Source: Zoogloea sp.
GTDB taxonomy: Bacteria > Pseudomonadota > Gammaproteobacteria > Burkholderiales > Rhodocyclaceae
Assembly: GCA_016703645.1 (NCBI GenBank)
Contig: JADJBR010000009.1
Coordinates: forward strand, 111,935 to 175,934
Length of the DNA: 64,000 bases
Direction: 5' to 3'
In this document: positions 53,164-62,540 of the stretch, in pieces
Numbering within the stretch: the stretch's first letter is position 1
Layout: every line of letters starts with the position of its first letter
The notes under the pieces: model-generated
Databases searched by the model: none
What the model saw: the letters and a program-made list of their open reading frames with translations, nothing else
What the model was told of the DNA's origin: nothing
Translations under genes and position numbers: made by a program

Positions 53164-53886
53164 CTATTTGCCGAGCAGCGGCGTGGCGTCGGCGCCCGAT
53201 GACTTGCTGCCGGATGCTGCCTTGCGGGCCTTCTCGGCCTTTTTCTCGGCGGCCTTGCGTGCGCGCGCTTCGTAGTCGGCCCGGTCGCTGGTGGCCTGTT
53301 CGGCGCGGCTTGCCGCGGCCCGGGCTTCGGTGGCGCGGCGGCGGGCATCGGCGGCGTCCTTGCGATTGCGGTCGGCGGCGGCCTCCATGGCCTGGCTCTT
53401 GCCGTCCTGCTCCCGTTTGACCCGGGCCGCATCCTTCTCGGAAAACTGGCGCAGCCGGGATTCGCTGTCGGCCCGATTGCGGGCTTCCTGCTCGGCCCGC
53501 TCGACCGCCTTGGCGGGCGCTTCCCGCGCTGCGTCCGCCTGACGCTCCTCGAAGCGGCGGTTCTTCTCGGCCAGTTCGATGCGCCCGGCCTCGTTGTCCA
53601 TCTCCCGCGCCTTGCGCACGTCCGCCACCCGGCGCGCCCGGGCCTCATCAATGCAGCGATTCACCAGGAAGCGCTCGTAGCAGGCGATCTCGTCCGCGTT
53701 GAAACGGGCGTCGGCGGCACTGCGCAGACCGGCCGCCTCGCTCTTGAGCTTTTCGGCGCGGGCCAGTTCGACAGCGGGGTCGGATGGCGCCACCGCCTCC
53801 TGGGCGTGCACGGGGCCAACGCTCATGACAACGAACACCAGGGAGGGCAGACAGGCGGACAGAAGGGGCAGGCGATGCAGACGCAT
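53164..53886 (-). CDS. Exported coiled-coil protein of unknown function
   Basis: 240 residues. Signal peptide (LLSACLPSLVFVVMSVGPVHA), then a nearly continuous charged coiled coil from about residue 40 to 225 (AEKNRRFEERQADAAREAPAK, RKAAEKKAEKARKAA), with two cysteines in IACYERFLVNRCIDEAR. No known family. Convergent with the papain cassette and divergent from the ABC-F gene. Confidence 0.8.
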   Translation of the reverse strand: MRLHRLPLLSACLPSLVFVVMSVGPVHAQEAVAPSDPAVELARAEKLKSEAAGLRSAADARFNADEIACYERFLVNRCIDEARARRVADVRKAREMDNEAGRIELAEKNRRFEERQADAAREAPAKAVERAEQEARNRADSESRLRQFSEKDAARVKREQDGKSQAMEAAADRNRKDAADARRRATEARAAASRAEQATSDRADYEARARKAAEKKAEKARKAASGSKSSGADATPLLGK

Positions 53887-53965
53887 GGGACTGGGCAGGG
53901 CTGAAGGCTTTTGGACCGCTTACAATACCGGATTTACCGCCCGGTTTCCTCCCCGTCCTGCTGCC

Positions 53966-55876
53966 GTGATCCAGTTTCGCTCCCTCCGCCTCGCCCGGGG
54001 CGTCAAGACCCTCATCGAAGGCGCCAGCCTGCAGATCCACCCCGGCTGGAAAGTCGGCCTCACCGGCGCCAACGGCTGTGGCAAGTCCAGCCTGTTCGGC
54101 CTGCTGCGCGGCGAGCTTCACCAGGACGCCGGCGACCTGGAGATGCCGGCCTCATGGACCATCGCCCATGTGGCCCAGGAGACGCCGGCCCTGGCCAGCC
54201 CGGCCATCGACTATGTGCTCGACGGCGACACCGAACTGCGCCGCATCGAAGCCGCCCTGGAACGCGCCGAGGCGGCCCACGACGGCGAGGAGATCGGCCA
54301 CCTCCATGGCCGCCTGCAGGAAATCGGCGGCTATGCCGCCCGCGCCCGCGCCGCGGCCCTGCTCGACGGGCTGGGTTTCTCCGCCACCGACCTGGAGCGC
54401 CCGGTGGCCGATTTCTCGGGCGGCTGGCGGATGCGCCTCAACCTGGCCCAGGCCCTGATGTGCCGCTCCGATCTGCTGCTGCTGGACGAACCCACCAACC
54501 ACCTGGACCTGGACGCAGTGATCTGGCTGGAGCAGTGGCTCACCGACTACCGGGGCACCCTGGTGCTGATCTCCCACGACCGGGATTTCCTCGATGCGGT
54601 GGTGAATCAGATCGCCCATATCGAGGGCCAGCGCCTGACCCTCTATGCCGGCGGCTACTCCGACTTCGAGCGCCAGCGTGCCGAGCGCCTGTCGCAGCAG
54701 CAGGCGATGTTCGAGAAGCAGCAGCGGGAGCGCGCCCATCTGCAGAAGTACGTGGACCGCTTTCGCGCCAAGGCCACCAAGGCCCGCCAGGCCCAGAGCC
54801 GCATCAAGGCCCTGGAGCGCATGGAACTGATCGCCGCCGCCCACATCGACACCCCCTTCACCTTCAGTTTCCGGGACTGCGGTCAGGCCCCCGACCCGCT
54901 GCTTCAGATTGAGGACGCCGCCGCCGGCTATGCCGACAAGCTCATCCTGACGGGCATGAAGCTCACCCTGCGCCCGGGCGAGCGGGTCGGCCTGCTGGGC
55001 CGCAACGGCGCCGGCAAGTCGACCTTGATCAAGCTGCTTTCGGGTGGCCTGAAGCCCACCGCCGGGGTGCGCCGGGAAGGCAAGGGGCTGGAGATCGGCT
55101 ACTTTGCCCAGCACGCCCTGGAGAGTCTGCGCCCGGAAGAGTCGGCGCTGCAGCACATGCTGCGCCTCGACCCCCAGACCCGCGAACAGGATCTGCGCAA
55201 TTACCTGGGTGGCTTCGATTTTCACGGGGACATGGCCACGGCACCCTGCGCACCGTTTTCGGGCGGCGAGAAATCCCGCCTGGCCCTGGCCCTGCTGATC
55301 TGGCACAAGCCCAAGCTGCTGCTGCTCGATGAACCCACCAACCACCTGGACCTGGAGATGCGCCACGCCCTGACCCTGGCGCTGCAGGACTACGAGGGCG
55401 GCATGGTCATCGTGTCCCACGACCGCGCCCTGCTGCGCGCCACCTGCGACCGCTTCCTGCTGGTGGACGACGGCCGGCTGCAGCCCTTCGATGGGGATCT
55501 GGACGATTACAAGAGCTGGCTCGCCCAGCGCCGTGCCACCGACGCCGCCGCGGCCCAGTGCCCGGACAGGGCCGCCGACAAGGCCAGCCGCAAGGCCGAC
55601 CGGGAAGCTGCCGCCGCCGACCGCCAGGCCCGCCTGGCGGCCCGTCGGCCGCTGCTGAAGGAGCTGGAACAACTGGACAAGAAGCTCGCCCCCTGGAACG
55701 CCGAGAAGGCAAAACTCGACGAACGCCTGGCCGACCCGGATCTGTACACCGGCCCTGAAGCCGGCGAGGTACCCAGACTCCTCAAGCGCCAGGCCGAGCT
55801 GGCCGAGCGGATCGACGAAGCCGAGCTGCGCTGGCTCGAACTGCACGAGGCGCTGGAGGCGATTCCGGCGGACTGA
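53966..55876 (+). CDS. ABC-F family ATPase (YheS/Uup-like)
   Basis: 636 residues from GTG 53966. Two ABC domains: Walker A GANGCGKSS and GRNGAGKST, signatures FSGGWRMRLNLAQAL and FSGGEKSRLALALL, Walker B LLLLDEPTNHLDLD/E twice. Between them is the ABC-F linker (QQRERAHLQKYVDRFRAKATKA). The C-terminus is a charged coiled coil typical of YheS/EttA-group proteins. These act on ribosomes, often at stalls, not as membrane transporters. The upstream frame would read into the divergent signal peptide gene, so GTG 53966 is preferred. Confidence 0.9.
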   Translation: MIQFRSLRLARGVKTLIEGASLQIHPGWKVGLTGANGCGKSSLFGLLRGELHQDAGDLEMPASWTIAHVAQETPALASPAIDYVLDGDTELRRIEAALERAEAAHDGEEIGHLHGRLQEIGGYAARARAAALLDGLGFSATDLERPVADFSGGWRMRLNLAQALMCRSDLLLLDEPTNHLDLDAVIWLEQWLTDYRGTLVLISHDRDFLDAVVNQIAHIEGQRLTLYAGGYSDFERQRAERLSQQQAMFEKQQRERAHLQKYVDRFRAKATKARQAQSRIKALERMELIAAAHIDTPFTFSFRDCGQAPDPLLQIEDAAAGYADKLILTGMKLTLRPGERVGLLGRNGAGKSTLIKLLSGGLKPTAGVRREGKGLEIGYFAQHALESLRPEESALQHMLRLDPQTREQDLRNYLGGFDFHGDMATAPCAPFSGGEKSRLALALLIWHKPKLLLLDEPTNHLDLEMRHALTLALQDYEGGMVIVSHDRALLRATCDRFLLVDDGRLQPFDGDLDDYKSWLAQRRATDAAAAQCPDRAADKASRKADREAAAADRQARLAARRPLLKELEQLDKKLAPWNAEKAKLDERLADPDLYTGPEAGEVPRLLKRQAELAERIDEAELRWLELHEALEAIPAD

Positions 55877-56011
55877 GCCCTCGCGGGGAACGGAGCACCC
55901 CACCCACCCTCCCCGACACCTTCCGCGACGCATTCGACACAAGGCGTCACGGTGTCTTTGCTAGAATCCGGGATTCGCCAAATCAACCGCTGTCATCTGG
56001 AGCATTCCGCC

Positions 56012-56620
56012 GTGCAACTCGTCTGTCTCGACCTCGAAGGTGTTCTCGTCCCCGAAATCTGGATCGAATTCGCGGAGCGCACCGGCATCCCCGAACTGCG
56101 TCGCACCACCCGCGAGGAGCCGGACTACGACAAGCTGATGAAGTATCGCCTGGACCTGCTCAAGCAGCACAAGCTGGGCCTGCCGGACATCCAGAAGGTG
56201 ATCGCCGAGATGGGGCCGGAACCCGGCGCCAAGGACTTCCTCGACGCCCTGCGCCAGGACTTCCAGGTGATCATCCTGTCCGACACCTTCTACGAGTTCG
56301 CCATGCCGCTGATGCAGCAGCTCGGCATGCCCACCCTGTTCTGCCACAAGCTCGAGGCCAACGCCGAAGGCTTCCTGGTGAACTACCACCTGCGCATGGC
56401 CAACCAGAAGAAGGAAGCCGTCCAGCGCTTCAAGGAGATCAACTTCAAGGTCATCGCCGCCGGCGACTCCTACAACGACACCGCGATGCTCCAGGAAGCC
56501 CATGCCGGCATCCTGTTCCGCGCGCCGGACAACGTCATCGCCGAGTTTCCCCAGTTCCCGGTCGAACGCGAATACAGCGGCCTGATGGCCCAGATCCGCG
56601 CCGCCTCCGCCCGCATCTGA
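56012..56620 (+). CDS. thrH: Bifunctional phosphoserine phosphatase/homoserine phosphotransferase ThrH
   Basis: 202 residues from GTG 56012, close to the 203 residues of Pseudomonas ThrH. HAD motif I is DLEGVLVPE (DxE in place of DxDG), motif II ILSDTF, motif III/IV AAGDSYNDTAML. It acts in serine and threonine metabolism. It precedes purU by 50 nt, so folate/one-carbon and serine metabolism are adjacent. Confidence 0.9.
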   Translation: MQLVCLDLEGVLVPEIWIEFAERTGIPELRRTTREEPDYDKLMKYRLDLLKQHKLGLPDIQKVIAEMGPEPGAKDFLDALRQDFQVIILSDTFYEFAMPLMQQLGMPTLFCHKLEANAEGFLVNYHLRMANQKKEAVQRFKEINFKVIAAGDSYNDTAMLQEAHAGILFRAPDNVIAEFPQFPVEREYSGLMAQIRAASARI

Positions 56621-56669
56621 CCCTTCCCCCAGCGCCGGCCACGGCCTGTCGGCCGGCGCCCACACCGCC

Positions 56670-57545
56670 ATGCACCGCGAACGCTTCTACACCCTCTCCG
56701 CCTCCTGCCCCGACCGTACCGGCATCGTTGCCAAGGTGTCCGGCTTCATCGCCGAGCACAAGGGCTGGATCCTCGAAACCGCCCTCCATGCCGAACCGGC
56801 CCTTGAGGCCGACAAGCGCGGACGCTACTTCATGCGCATCGAGATCCGCGCCGATTCGCTGCCTTTCATGCTCACGGAGTTCCGCGAGCGCTTCCGCCCC
56901 ATCGCCGAGGAACTCGAGATGGACTGGAAGATCACCGACTCGGCCGTGAAGAAGCGGGTGGTGGTGCTGGTGTCCAAGCAGGAACACTGCCTTTACGATC
57001 TGCTGGCCCGCTGGCAGTCGAAGGAGCTCGACATCGAGATCCCCTGTGTGATCTCCAATCACGAGACCTTCCGCGGCTTTGTCGAATGGCACGGCATTCC
57101 CTTCCACCATGTGCCCGTCACCGCGGACAACAAGGCCCAGGCCTACGCGGAAGTCCAGCGCCTGTTCGAGGAGTCCCACGGCGACACCATGGTGCTGGCG
57201 CGCTACATGCAGATCCTGTCGCCCGAGCTGTGCGCCGCCCACCCGGGCAAGATCATCAACATCCACCACAGCTTCCTGCCCAGCTTCGTGGGGGCCAAGC
57301 CCTATCACCAGGCCTACGTGAAGGGGGTCAAGCTGATCGGGGCCACCTGCCACTACGTGACCGCCGAACTCGATCAAGGCCCGATCATCGAACAGGATGT
57401 GATCCGCATCGACCACTCGGACTCGGTGGAGGACATGGTGCGCTACGGCAAGGACATCGAGAAGGCCGTGCTGGCCCGGGGCCTGCGCTACCACCTGGAA
57501 GATCGGGTGCTGGTGCATGGCAACAAGACCGTGGTGTTCCGCTAG
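56670..57545 (+). CDS. purU: Formyltetrahydrofolate deformylase
   Basis: 291 residues. N-terminal ACT domain (TLSASCPDRTGIVAKVSGFI), then a formyl-transferase fold: VVVLVSKQEHCLYDLLARW, IPCVISNHETFRGFVEWHGIPFHHVP, and the catalytic NIHHSFLPSFVGAKPYHQAYVKGVKLIGATCHYVTAELDQGPIIEQD region with His and Asp. It releases formate from 10-formyl-THF, balancing the one-carbon pool. Follows thrH. Confidence 0.95.
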   Translation: MHRERFYTLSASCPDRTGIVAKVSGFIAEHKGWILETALHAEPALEADKRGRYFMRIEIRADSLPFMLTEFRERFRPIAEELEMDWKITDSAVKKRVVVLVSKQEHCLYDLLARWQSKELDIEIPCVISNHETFRGFVEWHGIPFHHVPVTADNKAQAYAEVQRLFEESHGDTMVLARYMQILSPELCAAHPGKIINIHHSFLPSFVGAKPYHQAYVKGVKLIGATCHYVTAELDQGPIIEQDVIRIDHSDSVEDMVRYGKDIEKAVLARGLRYHLEDRVLVHGNKTVVFR

Positions 57546-57640
57546 CGGCACTTTAACGACCGCCGGATCCTGCTCGGCGGGATACCGCGCGAGGCAGGAA
57601 TATCGGGGGCTTTCCGCCACACGCCCCCGGCGGGCAAGGA

Positions 57641-58396
57641 TCAGACGCGCTTGAGACGGCGGCTCATCCCGAGCCCGGCGAGCCCGAGGCCAAGCAGCCC
57701 CATGCTCGCGGGCTCCGGAACGGTCCCCCCGGGGCAACCGGCACCCGTCGAAATGCACAACCCGCTGCCGGCAATGGCAACCCCACGGGCCGCTTCGACA
57801 TAACCCAGGCCCACATCAGCGTTGGCGTTCTGGATGCCGACCGTCACCGCATGGTCGTAGCTGCGGGCATCGAGATACTGCAGTTCGATGGTGTTGCGGC
57901 CCTCGTGAAGAATGAGCTCGAAGGTGGCGCGGTTGTCATTGGCGAATTCATTGACGCGACTCCACTGCACGATGAACTGCCGGCTGCCGACCACACCAAC
58001 GGTCTGATAGTAGATCGCTGCGCCAGGCTGAACCGTCATCCAGTCCATGTGAAAAACGGCGATCTGGTTCGGCACACCGTTGCCCGATCCGAGAGGCACG
58101 CCATCACAGCACATTCCATACGCATTGCCGAACGAAATAAAGCCGTTGGTCGCAATGTTGGCTGTACGGAAACTGCTGCCATAGAAACTGAAATTGAAAC
58201 CCAGACCGATGATGTCGCCGGTGGCGCTATCGTCATCCAGGGGCAGCACCGAAGTGCCCGTGGCACTGATATCCCGGAAATTGTAGGCGACGCTTCCACC
58301 CGTATAGCCAAAGGCATCAGGCCCCGGAAAGGCGGCAGCTTGGGCGAGGTTTGCACCCGCAAGGGCAGCGAGCAGGCAGGAGAGCAGTTTCTTCAT
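57641..58396 (-). CDS. PEP-CTERM sorting-domain protein
   Basis: 251 residues. Signal peptide (LLSCLLAALAGANLAQA), a beta-rich NIDO-like extracellular body (FSFYGSSFRTANIATNGFISFG, HMDWMTVQPGAAIYYQTVG) with Cys pair CC at about 110, and a clean C-terminal VPEPASMGLLGLGLAGLGMSRRLKR exosortase signal. Presumably exported with exopolysaccharide. A sigma-54 site lies directly upstream. Confidence 0.88.
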   Translation of the reverse strand: MKKLLSCLLAALAGANLAQAAAFPGPDAFGYTGGSVAYNFRDISATGTSVLPLDDDSATGDIIGLGFNFSFYGSSFRTANIATNGFISFGNAYGMCCDGVPLGSGNGVPNQIAVFHMDWMTVQPGAAIYYQTVGVVGSRQFIVQWSRVNEFANDNRATFELILHEGRNTIELQYLDARSYDHAVTVGIQNANADVGLGYVEAARGVAIAGSGLCISTGAGCPGGTVPEPASMGLLGLGLAGLGMSRRLKRV

Positions 58397-58431
58397 GATG
58401 GATTACCCCTCTTATCGACGAGGTTAATCTC

Positions 58432-58446
58432 GCAAGAAACAAGCCA
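58432..58446 (-). promoter_or_regulatory. Sigma-54 promoter of a PEP-CTERM gene
   Basis: Read on the minus strand TGGCTT-GTTTC-TTGC: GG and GC are separated by 10 bp. Start codon is 36 bp downstream, fitting with the second sigma-54-driven PEP-CTERM gene of the window. Confidence 0.75.
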
Positions 58447-58555
58447 GCAAAAATCCCTTTTCTCTACAAGCACATAGAAACTTCAATCCGGCTCCCGCGC
58501 TACATGTGTCAATTTCTCCGACGTTGCTGACCCGACGCTGGGCGCGCCAAAAGCA

Positions 58556-58579
58556 CAACGGGCGCCGAAGCGCCCGTTG
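58556..58579 (-). terminator. Rho-independent terminator of the torF-glnK-amtB operon
   Basis: Perfect 10-bp arms CAACGGGCGC and GCGCCCGTTG around a TTCG loop, followed on the minus strand by TGCTTTT. It lies 25 nt beyond the amtB stop. Confidence 0.8.
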
Positions 58580-58604
58580 TTGCTCAGGGAAACTGCTACC
58601 GCGA

Positions 58605-60146
58605 TCAGTTGTGGTAGGCGGTTTCGCCGTGGGAGGTGATGTCCAGACCTTCCCGCTCTTCGTCTTCCGGCACCCGCAGACCGATGAACATATCCACCAG
58701 CTTGTAGGCGATGAAGGCGACGACGGCCGACCAGACGATGGTCACGCCGACGGCGGTTGCCTGGATGATGACCTGGTCAGCGATGGAGTAGGTGTCGGCA
58801 GCCTTGTTGGCCACGTAGTCCCAGATGCCCGAGCCGCCCAGGGAGGGCGAGGCGAACACGCCGGTCAGGATGGCACCGAGGATGCCGCCCACGCCATGCA
58901 CGCCGAACACGTCGAGGGAGTCATCGGCGCCAAGCATGCGCTTCAGGCCATTGACGCCCCACAGGCAGATCACACCGGCCAGCAGACCGATCACGATGGC
59001 CCCAACCACACCGACGAAGCCGCAGGCCGGGGTGATCGCAACAAGGCCGGCCACGGCGCCGGACGCAGCGCCCAGGCCGGACGGCTTGCCCTTGATGATC
59101 CATTCGGCCAGCAGCCATGCAACAGCAGCAGCAGCGGTGGCAACCCAGGTATTCACGAAGGCCAGCGCGGCAACACCGTTGGCTTCAAGGGCAGAGCCCG
59201 CATTGAAACCAAACCAGCCCACCCACAGCAGGGAAGCGCCAACGATGGTCAGGGTCAGGCTGTGGGGAGCGAAGGACTCCCGGCCGAAACCGATGCGCTT
59301 GCCAACCATGAAGGCACCGATCAGGCCGGCCACGGCAGCGTTGATGTGCACCACGGTACCGCCGGCAAAGTCGAGGGCACCCTTCTTGAAGAGGAAGCCG
59401 GCCGTCGCGTTGGCGGCATCAGCCGCTTCGGCAGAGGTGTAGGCATCCGGACCCGCCCAATACCAGACCATGTGGGCCATCGGCAGGTAGCTGAAGGTGA
59501 ACCACAGGACGGCAAACAGCAGCACCGCGGAGAACTTGATGCGCTCGGCGAAGGCGCCAAGGATCAGGGCCACGGTAATGGCCGCGAAAGCACCCTGGAA
59601 GGCCACGTAGATGTACTCGGAGATCACGACACCCTTGGAGAAGGTTGCCGCCACCGAATCAGGCGTGATGCCCTTCAGCAGGACCTTGTCGAGGCCGCCG
59701 AAGAAGGCGCTGCCTTCGGTGAAGGCGATGGAGTAGCCATAGACCACCCACAGCACGCTGATCAGCGCGAACACCGAGAACACCTGGAGGAGCACGGACA
59801 GCATGTTCTTGGCGCGCACCAGGCCACCGTAGAACAGGGCCAGACCCGGCACGGACATCATGATGACGAGGGCGGTGGCCACGAAGAGCCAGGCGTTGTC
59901 ACCCTTGTTGGGCACCGGAGCCGGGGCCGCCGCCGCTTCGGCCGGAGCAGCCTCGGCAGGCTTGGCCTCGGCGACCGGAGCGGCTGCCGGGGCAACGGGA
60001 GCTTCAACCGGCTTGACCTCCGCCGGGGCCGTAACGGCGGGAGCGGCAACCGGCTCGGCAGGGGCCGCAGCCTTGTCCTGTGCCAGTGCGCTGCCCGCAA
60101 AGCCGACCGCCACGGTGGTCAGCAGGGCTGCAAGAATTTTTCTCAT
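58605..60146 (-). CDS. amtB: Ammonium transporter AmtB with Ala/Pro/Glu-rich N-terminal extension
   Basis: 513 residues. Signal-like N-terminus (LAALLTTVAVGFAGSALA), then about 55 residues of Ala/Pro/Glu low complexity, then about 11 membrane helices: PGLALFYGGLVRAKN, the His of SYLPMAHMVWYWAG and the second twin His of DVFGVHGVGGILG; FGFNAGSALEANG. The Ala-rich linker makes it longer than the E. coli protein (about 400-430). It takes up ammonium at low concentrations and is gated by GlnK, encoded 14 nt upstream. Confidence 0.93.
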   Translation of the reverse strand: MRKILAALLTTVAVGFAGSALAQDKAAAPAEPVAAPAVTAPAEVKPVEAPVAPAAAPVAEAKPAEAAPAEAAAAPAPVPNKGDNAWLFVATALVIMMSVPGLALFYGGLVRAKNMLSVLLQVFSVFALISVLWVVYGYSIAFTEGSAFFGGLDKVLLKGITPDSVAATFSKGVVISEYIYVAFQGAFAAITVALILGAFAERIKFSAVLLFAVLWFTFSYLPMAHMVWYWAGPDAYTSAEAADAANATAGFLFKKGALDFAGGTVVHINAAVAGLIGAFMVGKRIGFGRESFAPHSLTLTIVGASLLWVGWFGFNAGSALEANGVAALAFVNTWVATAAAAVAWLLAEWIIKGKPSGLGAASGAVAGLVAITPACGFVGVVGAIVIGLLAGVICLWGVNGLKRMLGADDSLDVFGVHGVGGILGAILTGVFASPSLGGSGIWDYVANKAADTYSIADQVIIQATAVGVTIVWSAVVAFIAYKLVDMFIGLRVPEDEEREGLDITSHGETAYHN

Positions 60147-60160
60147 GATTGAACGCTCCC

Positions 60161-60553
<393 letters not shown>

Positions 60554-61297
60554 TTAGAAGCTGCGGGTCACGGACAGAACCACACGGTCCTTGCCCAGAT
60601 CCTTGCCAAGAAGGTTGGTGTACCAGGCGCTGCTGGCATTGGTGGTGATGTAGCTGAGACCCAGCACGGTGCCGCTGAAGTCCTTGGTCACGCCCAGCTT
60701 CCAGTCGGTGTAGGAGGCGCCCTCGGAGGTCGAGCCGGCAACACGCTGGCGACCCACGTGGCCCACCAGATTCAGGGTCGGAACCAGCTCATAGGCGGCA
60801 TTGAGTTCCAGGTAGCCGGAGTTCTTGCTGCCGACCCAACCGAACAGGTCGCTGAAGGAATGGGAGTACTTCAGGGTCAGGAAGGAATAGCCGGCGGACA
60901 CGTAGCCTTCCAGGGTGTTCGGGTTGTTGCCGTAGCCGGTACCCGGATAGAAGTACTGCAGCAGGCCCACGTCGTAGCCGAAGTCACCGACGGTGCCCTT
61001 GAAGCCGCCGTAGAAGTCCATCTCGATGCTGTTGCTGACAGTGGAATTGCCATCCGTCAGCCAGGACACGTTGGAAGCCCAGGTGCCGAGGTACAGGCCG
61101 CTGGAGTGCGCGTAGTCGAAGCCACCCTGCACCGCCGGCTTGCGGTTGGTCTGACCGATGCCGCGATAGATGTACTCGGATGCCAGCGTCACGTTGCTGG
61201 TGAAGGTGTGCTCCGGCGTGGCATCGGCAGCGGTAGCCATGGTCGGCAGAACAGCACTGGCAGCAATCAGGGCGGAGGCAATGACGGTCTTGCGCAT
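60554..61297 (-). CDS. TorF-family putative outer-membrane porin
   Basis: 247 residues from the ATG at 61297, preceded by GAGGAGA. Signal peptide MRKTVIASALIAASAVLPTM-ATAA; the mature protein is a beta-barrel pattern (SEYIYRGIGQTNRKPAVQGGFDYAHSSGLYLGTWASN in pieces; ending in aromatic SVTRSF), the Gcw_chp/TorF family. Its position as first gene of an NtrC-type operon with glnK and amtB suggests a role in nitrogen-compound uptake across the outer membrane. Confidence 0.88.
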   Translation of the reverse strand: MRKTVIASALIAASAVLPTMATAADATPEHTFTSNVTLASEYIYRGIGQTNRKPAVQGGFDYAHSSGLYLGTWASNVSWLTDGNSTVSNSIEMDFYGGFKGTVGDFGYDVGLLQYFYPGTGYGNNPNTLEGYVSAGYSFLTLKYSHSFSDLFGWVGSKNSGYLELNAAYELVPTLNLVGHVGRQRVAGSTSEGASYTDWKLGVTKDFSGTVLGLSYITTNASSAWYTNLLGKDLGKDRVVLSVTRSF

Positions 61298-61340
61298 GAT
61301 AGGGTTTCTCCTCGTAATCAAAAGTTGGCGAAGTCCATTA

Positions 61341-61357
61341 AGCAACACATGTGCCAA
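61341..61357 (-). promoter_or_regulatory. Sigma-54 promoter of the torF-glnK-amtB operon
   Basis: TTGGCAC-ATGTG-TTGCT on the minus strand, an essentially perfect -24/-12 element 44 bp upstream of the torF start codon. Confidence 0.9.
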
Positions 61358-61432
61358 TTTGAAATATCCTTGTTTTTCAGCCCACTGCGCAAACTGACCG
61401 GGTTTTGCTGCGGCGCAGGGAAATTCCAGTGC

Positions 61433-61478
61433 GCACCAACTTGGTATCATGCACCAATACAGGGCGCCACTTTGGTGC
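61433..61478 (-). promoter_or_regulatory. Two NtrC-type enhancer dyads
   Basis: GCACC-AACTT-GGTAT (61433-61447) and GCGCC-ACTTT-GGTGC (61464-61478), read on the plus strand, fit GCACC-N5-GGTGC with 1-2 mismatches each. They are 31 bp apart centre to centre (three helical turns) and about 80-120 bp upstream of the sigma-54 box, the usual enhancer position. Confidence 0.75.
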
Positions 61479-61570
61479 ATCAACCCCGCCGATCAACGGG
61501 CGGCGGCGGTGCTAGACTTTGATCACAGGGGTTTCGTACCCTACCCTTCCCAAATTCTGAGGTAGCTACC

Positions 61571-61831
61571 ATGGCCAACCCGAAAATTCTCGACGACATC
61601 GGCTCAAAGGTTTCCGAACTCCTCGCCAGCAGTCCGGCCAAGGACATCGAGAAGAATGCCCGCGCGCTGCTCGCCAGCGGCTTCTCCAAACTGGACCTGG
61701 TGACCCGCGAGGAATTCGACATCCAGCGCGAAGTGCTCGCCCGCACCCGCGAGAAGCTGGCCGACCTGGAAACGCGGGTCGCCCACCTGGAGGCGGAACT
61801 GGCTTCCCGGCCGGCGTCTCCGGCTGACTGA
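61571..61831 (+). CDS. ubiK: UbiK (YqiC/BMFP) ubiquinone biosynthesis accessory protein
   Basis: 86 residues with N-terminal amphipathic helix and C-terminal coiled coil (REVLARTREKLADLETRVAHLEAEL), typical of the family that assists UbiJ in aerobic ubiquinone synthesis. ATG 61571 follows GAGGTAG. Divergent from torF. Confidence 0.93.
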   Translation: MANPKILDDIGSKVSELLASSPAKDIEKNARALLASGFSKLDLVTREEFDIQREVLARTREKLADLETRVAHLEAELASRPASPAD

Positions 61832-61857
61832 ACCCCGCGATTCGTCCGTTGTCCCAG

Positions 61858-61884
61858 CGAGGGCGCCCCGGCGCCCTCGTTTGC
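61858..61884 (+). terminator. Rho-independent terminator after ubiK
   Basis: CGAGGGCGCC (61858-61867) and GGCGCCCTCG (61870-61879) with TTTGCTT behind, 26 nt after the ubiK stop. Confidence 0.8.
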
Positions 61885-61910
61885 TTCCTGCCCCTTCTGC
61901 GGAGACTCCC

Positions 61911-62477
61911 TTGAAGACAGCCCTCGCCCTCCTCGCCTGCGTCGCGGCGCCAGCCCTGGCCGCACCCGTCAGTTACACCATCGATGGCAACCACACCTTT
62001 CCCGTCTTCGAAACCGACCACCTGGGCTTTTCCACCCAGCGCGGGCGCTTCAACAAGACCAGCGGCAAGATCACCCTCGACGTGGCCGCACGCAAAGGCA
62101 GCGTGGAGGTGAGCATCGACGCTGCCTCCATCGACATGGGCTTTGCCAAGTGGAACGAGAACATGCGCGGTGAAGGCTTCTTCAACACCGAGGCCTTCCC
62201 GACCATCACCTTCAAGGCCGACCGACTGCAATTCGACGGAGACAAGCCGGTTTCCGCCGAAGGCAGCCTGACCCTGCTGGGGGTGACCCGGCCTGTCGCC
62301 CTGACCCTGACCCGCTTCCACTGCGCCCCCCACCCCCTCAACAAACGCGAAACCTGCGGCGCCGACATCACCGCCCGCCTCAAGCGCTCGGAATTCGGCA
62401 TGACCAAGAACATTCCCTCAGTGAGCGATGAAGTCCGCCTGGTGATCGGTGTCGAGGCTTTTCGCGACGCACCATGA
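61911..62477 (+). CDS. YceI-family periplasmic protein
   Basis: 188 residues if started at TTG 61911, which has GGAG 7 nt upstream; the reading frame also includes a TTG at 61881 inside the terminator tail. Signal peptide KTALALLACVAAPALA, then the YceI lipocalin-like barrel (YTIDGNHTFPVFETDHLGFSTQRGRFNKTSGKI..., FFNTEAFPTITFKADRL, GSLTLLGVTRPVALTL, SEFGMTKNIPSVSDEVRL). YceI proteins bind isoprenoid lipids; the exact ligand is unknown. Confidence 0.85.
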   Translation: MKTALALLACVAAPALAAPVSYTIDGNHTFPVFETDHLGFSTQRGRFNKTSGKITLDVAARKGSVEVSIDAASIDMGFAKWNENMRGEGFFNTEAFPTITFKADRLQFDGDKPVSAEGSLTLLGVTRPVALTLTRFHCAPHPLNKRETCGADITARLKRSEFGMTKNIPSVSDEVRLVIGVEAFRDAP

Positions 62478-62540
62478 CGTAGCCATACCGCCGGAGGCAT
62501 CCTGAGGTTAGACTCGCGATTTACCCAAACCGGATAAATC

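Noticed and set aside
58506-60152. A 548-codon plus-strand frame opposite amtB
   Set aside because: Antisense shadow of amtB, which has full family motifs.
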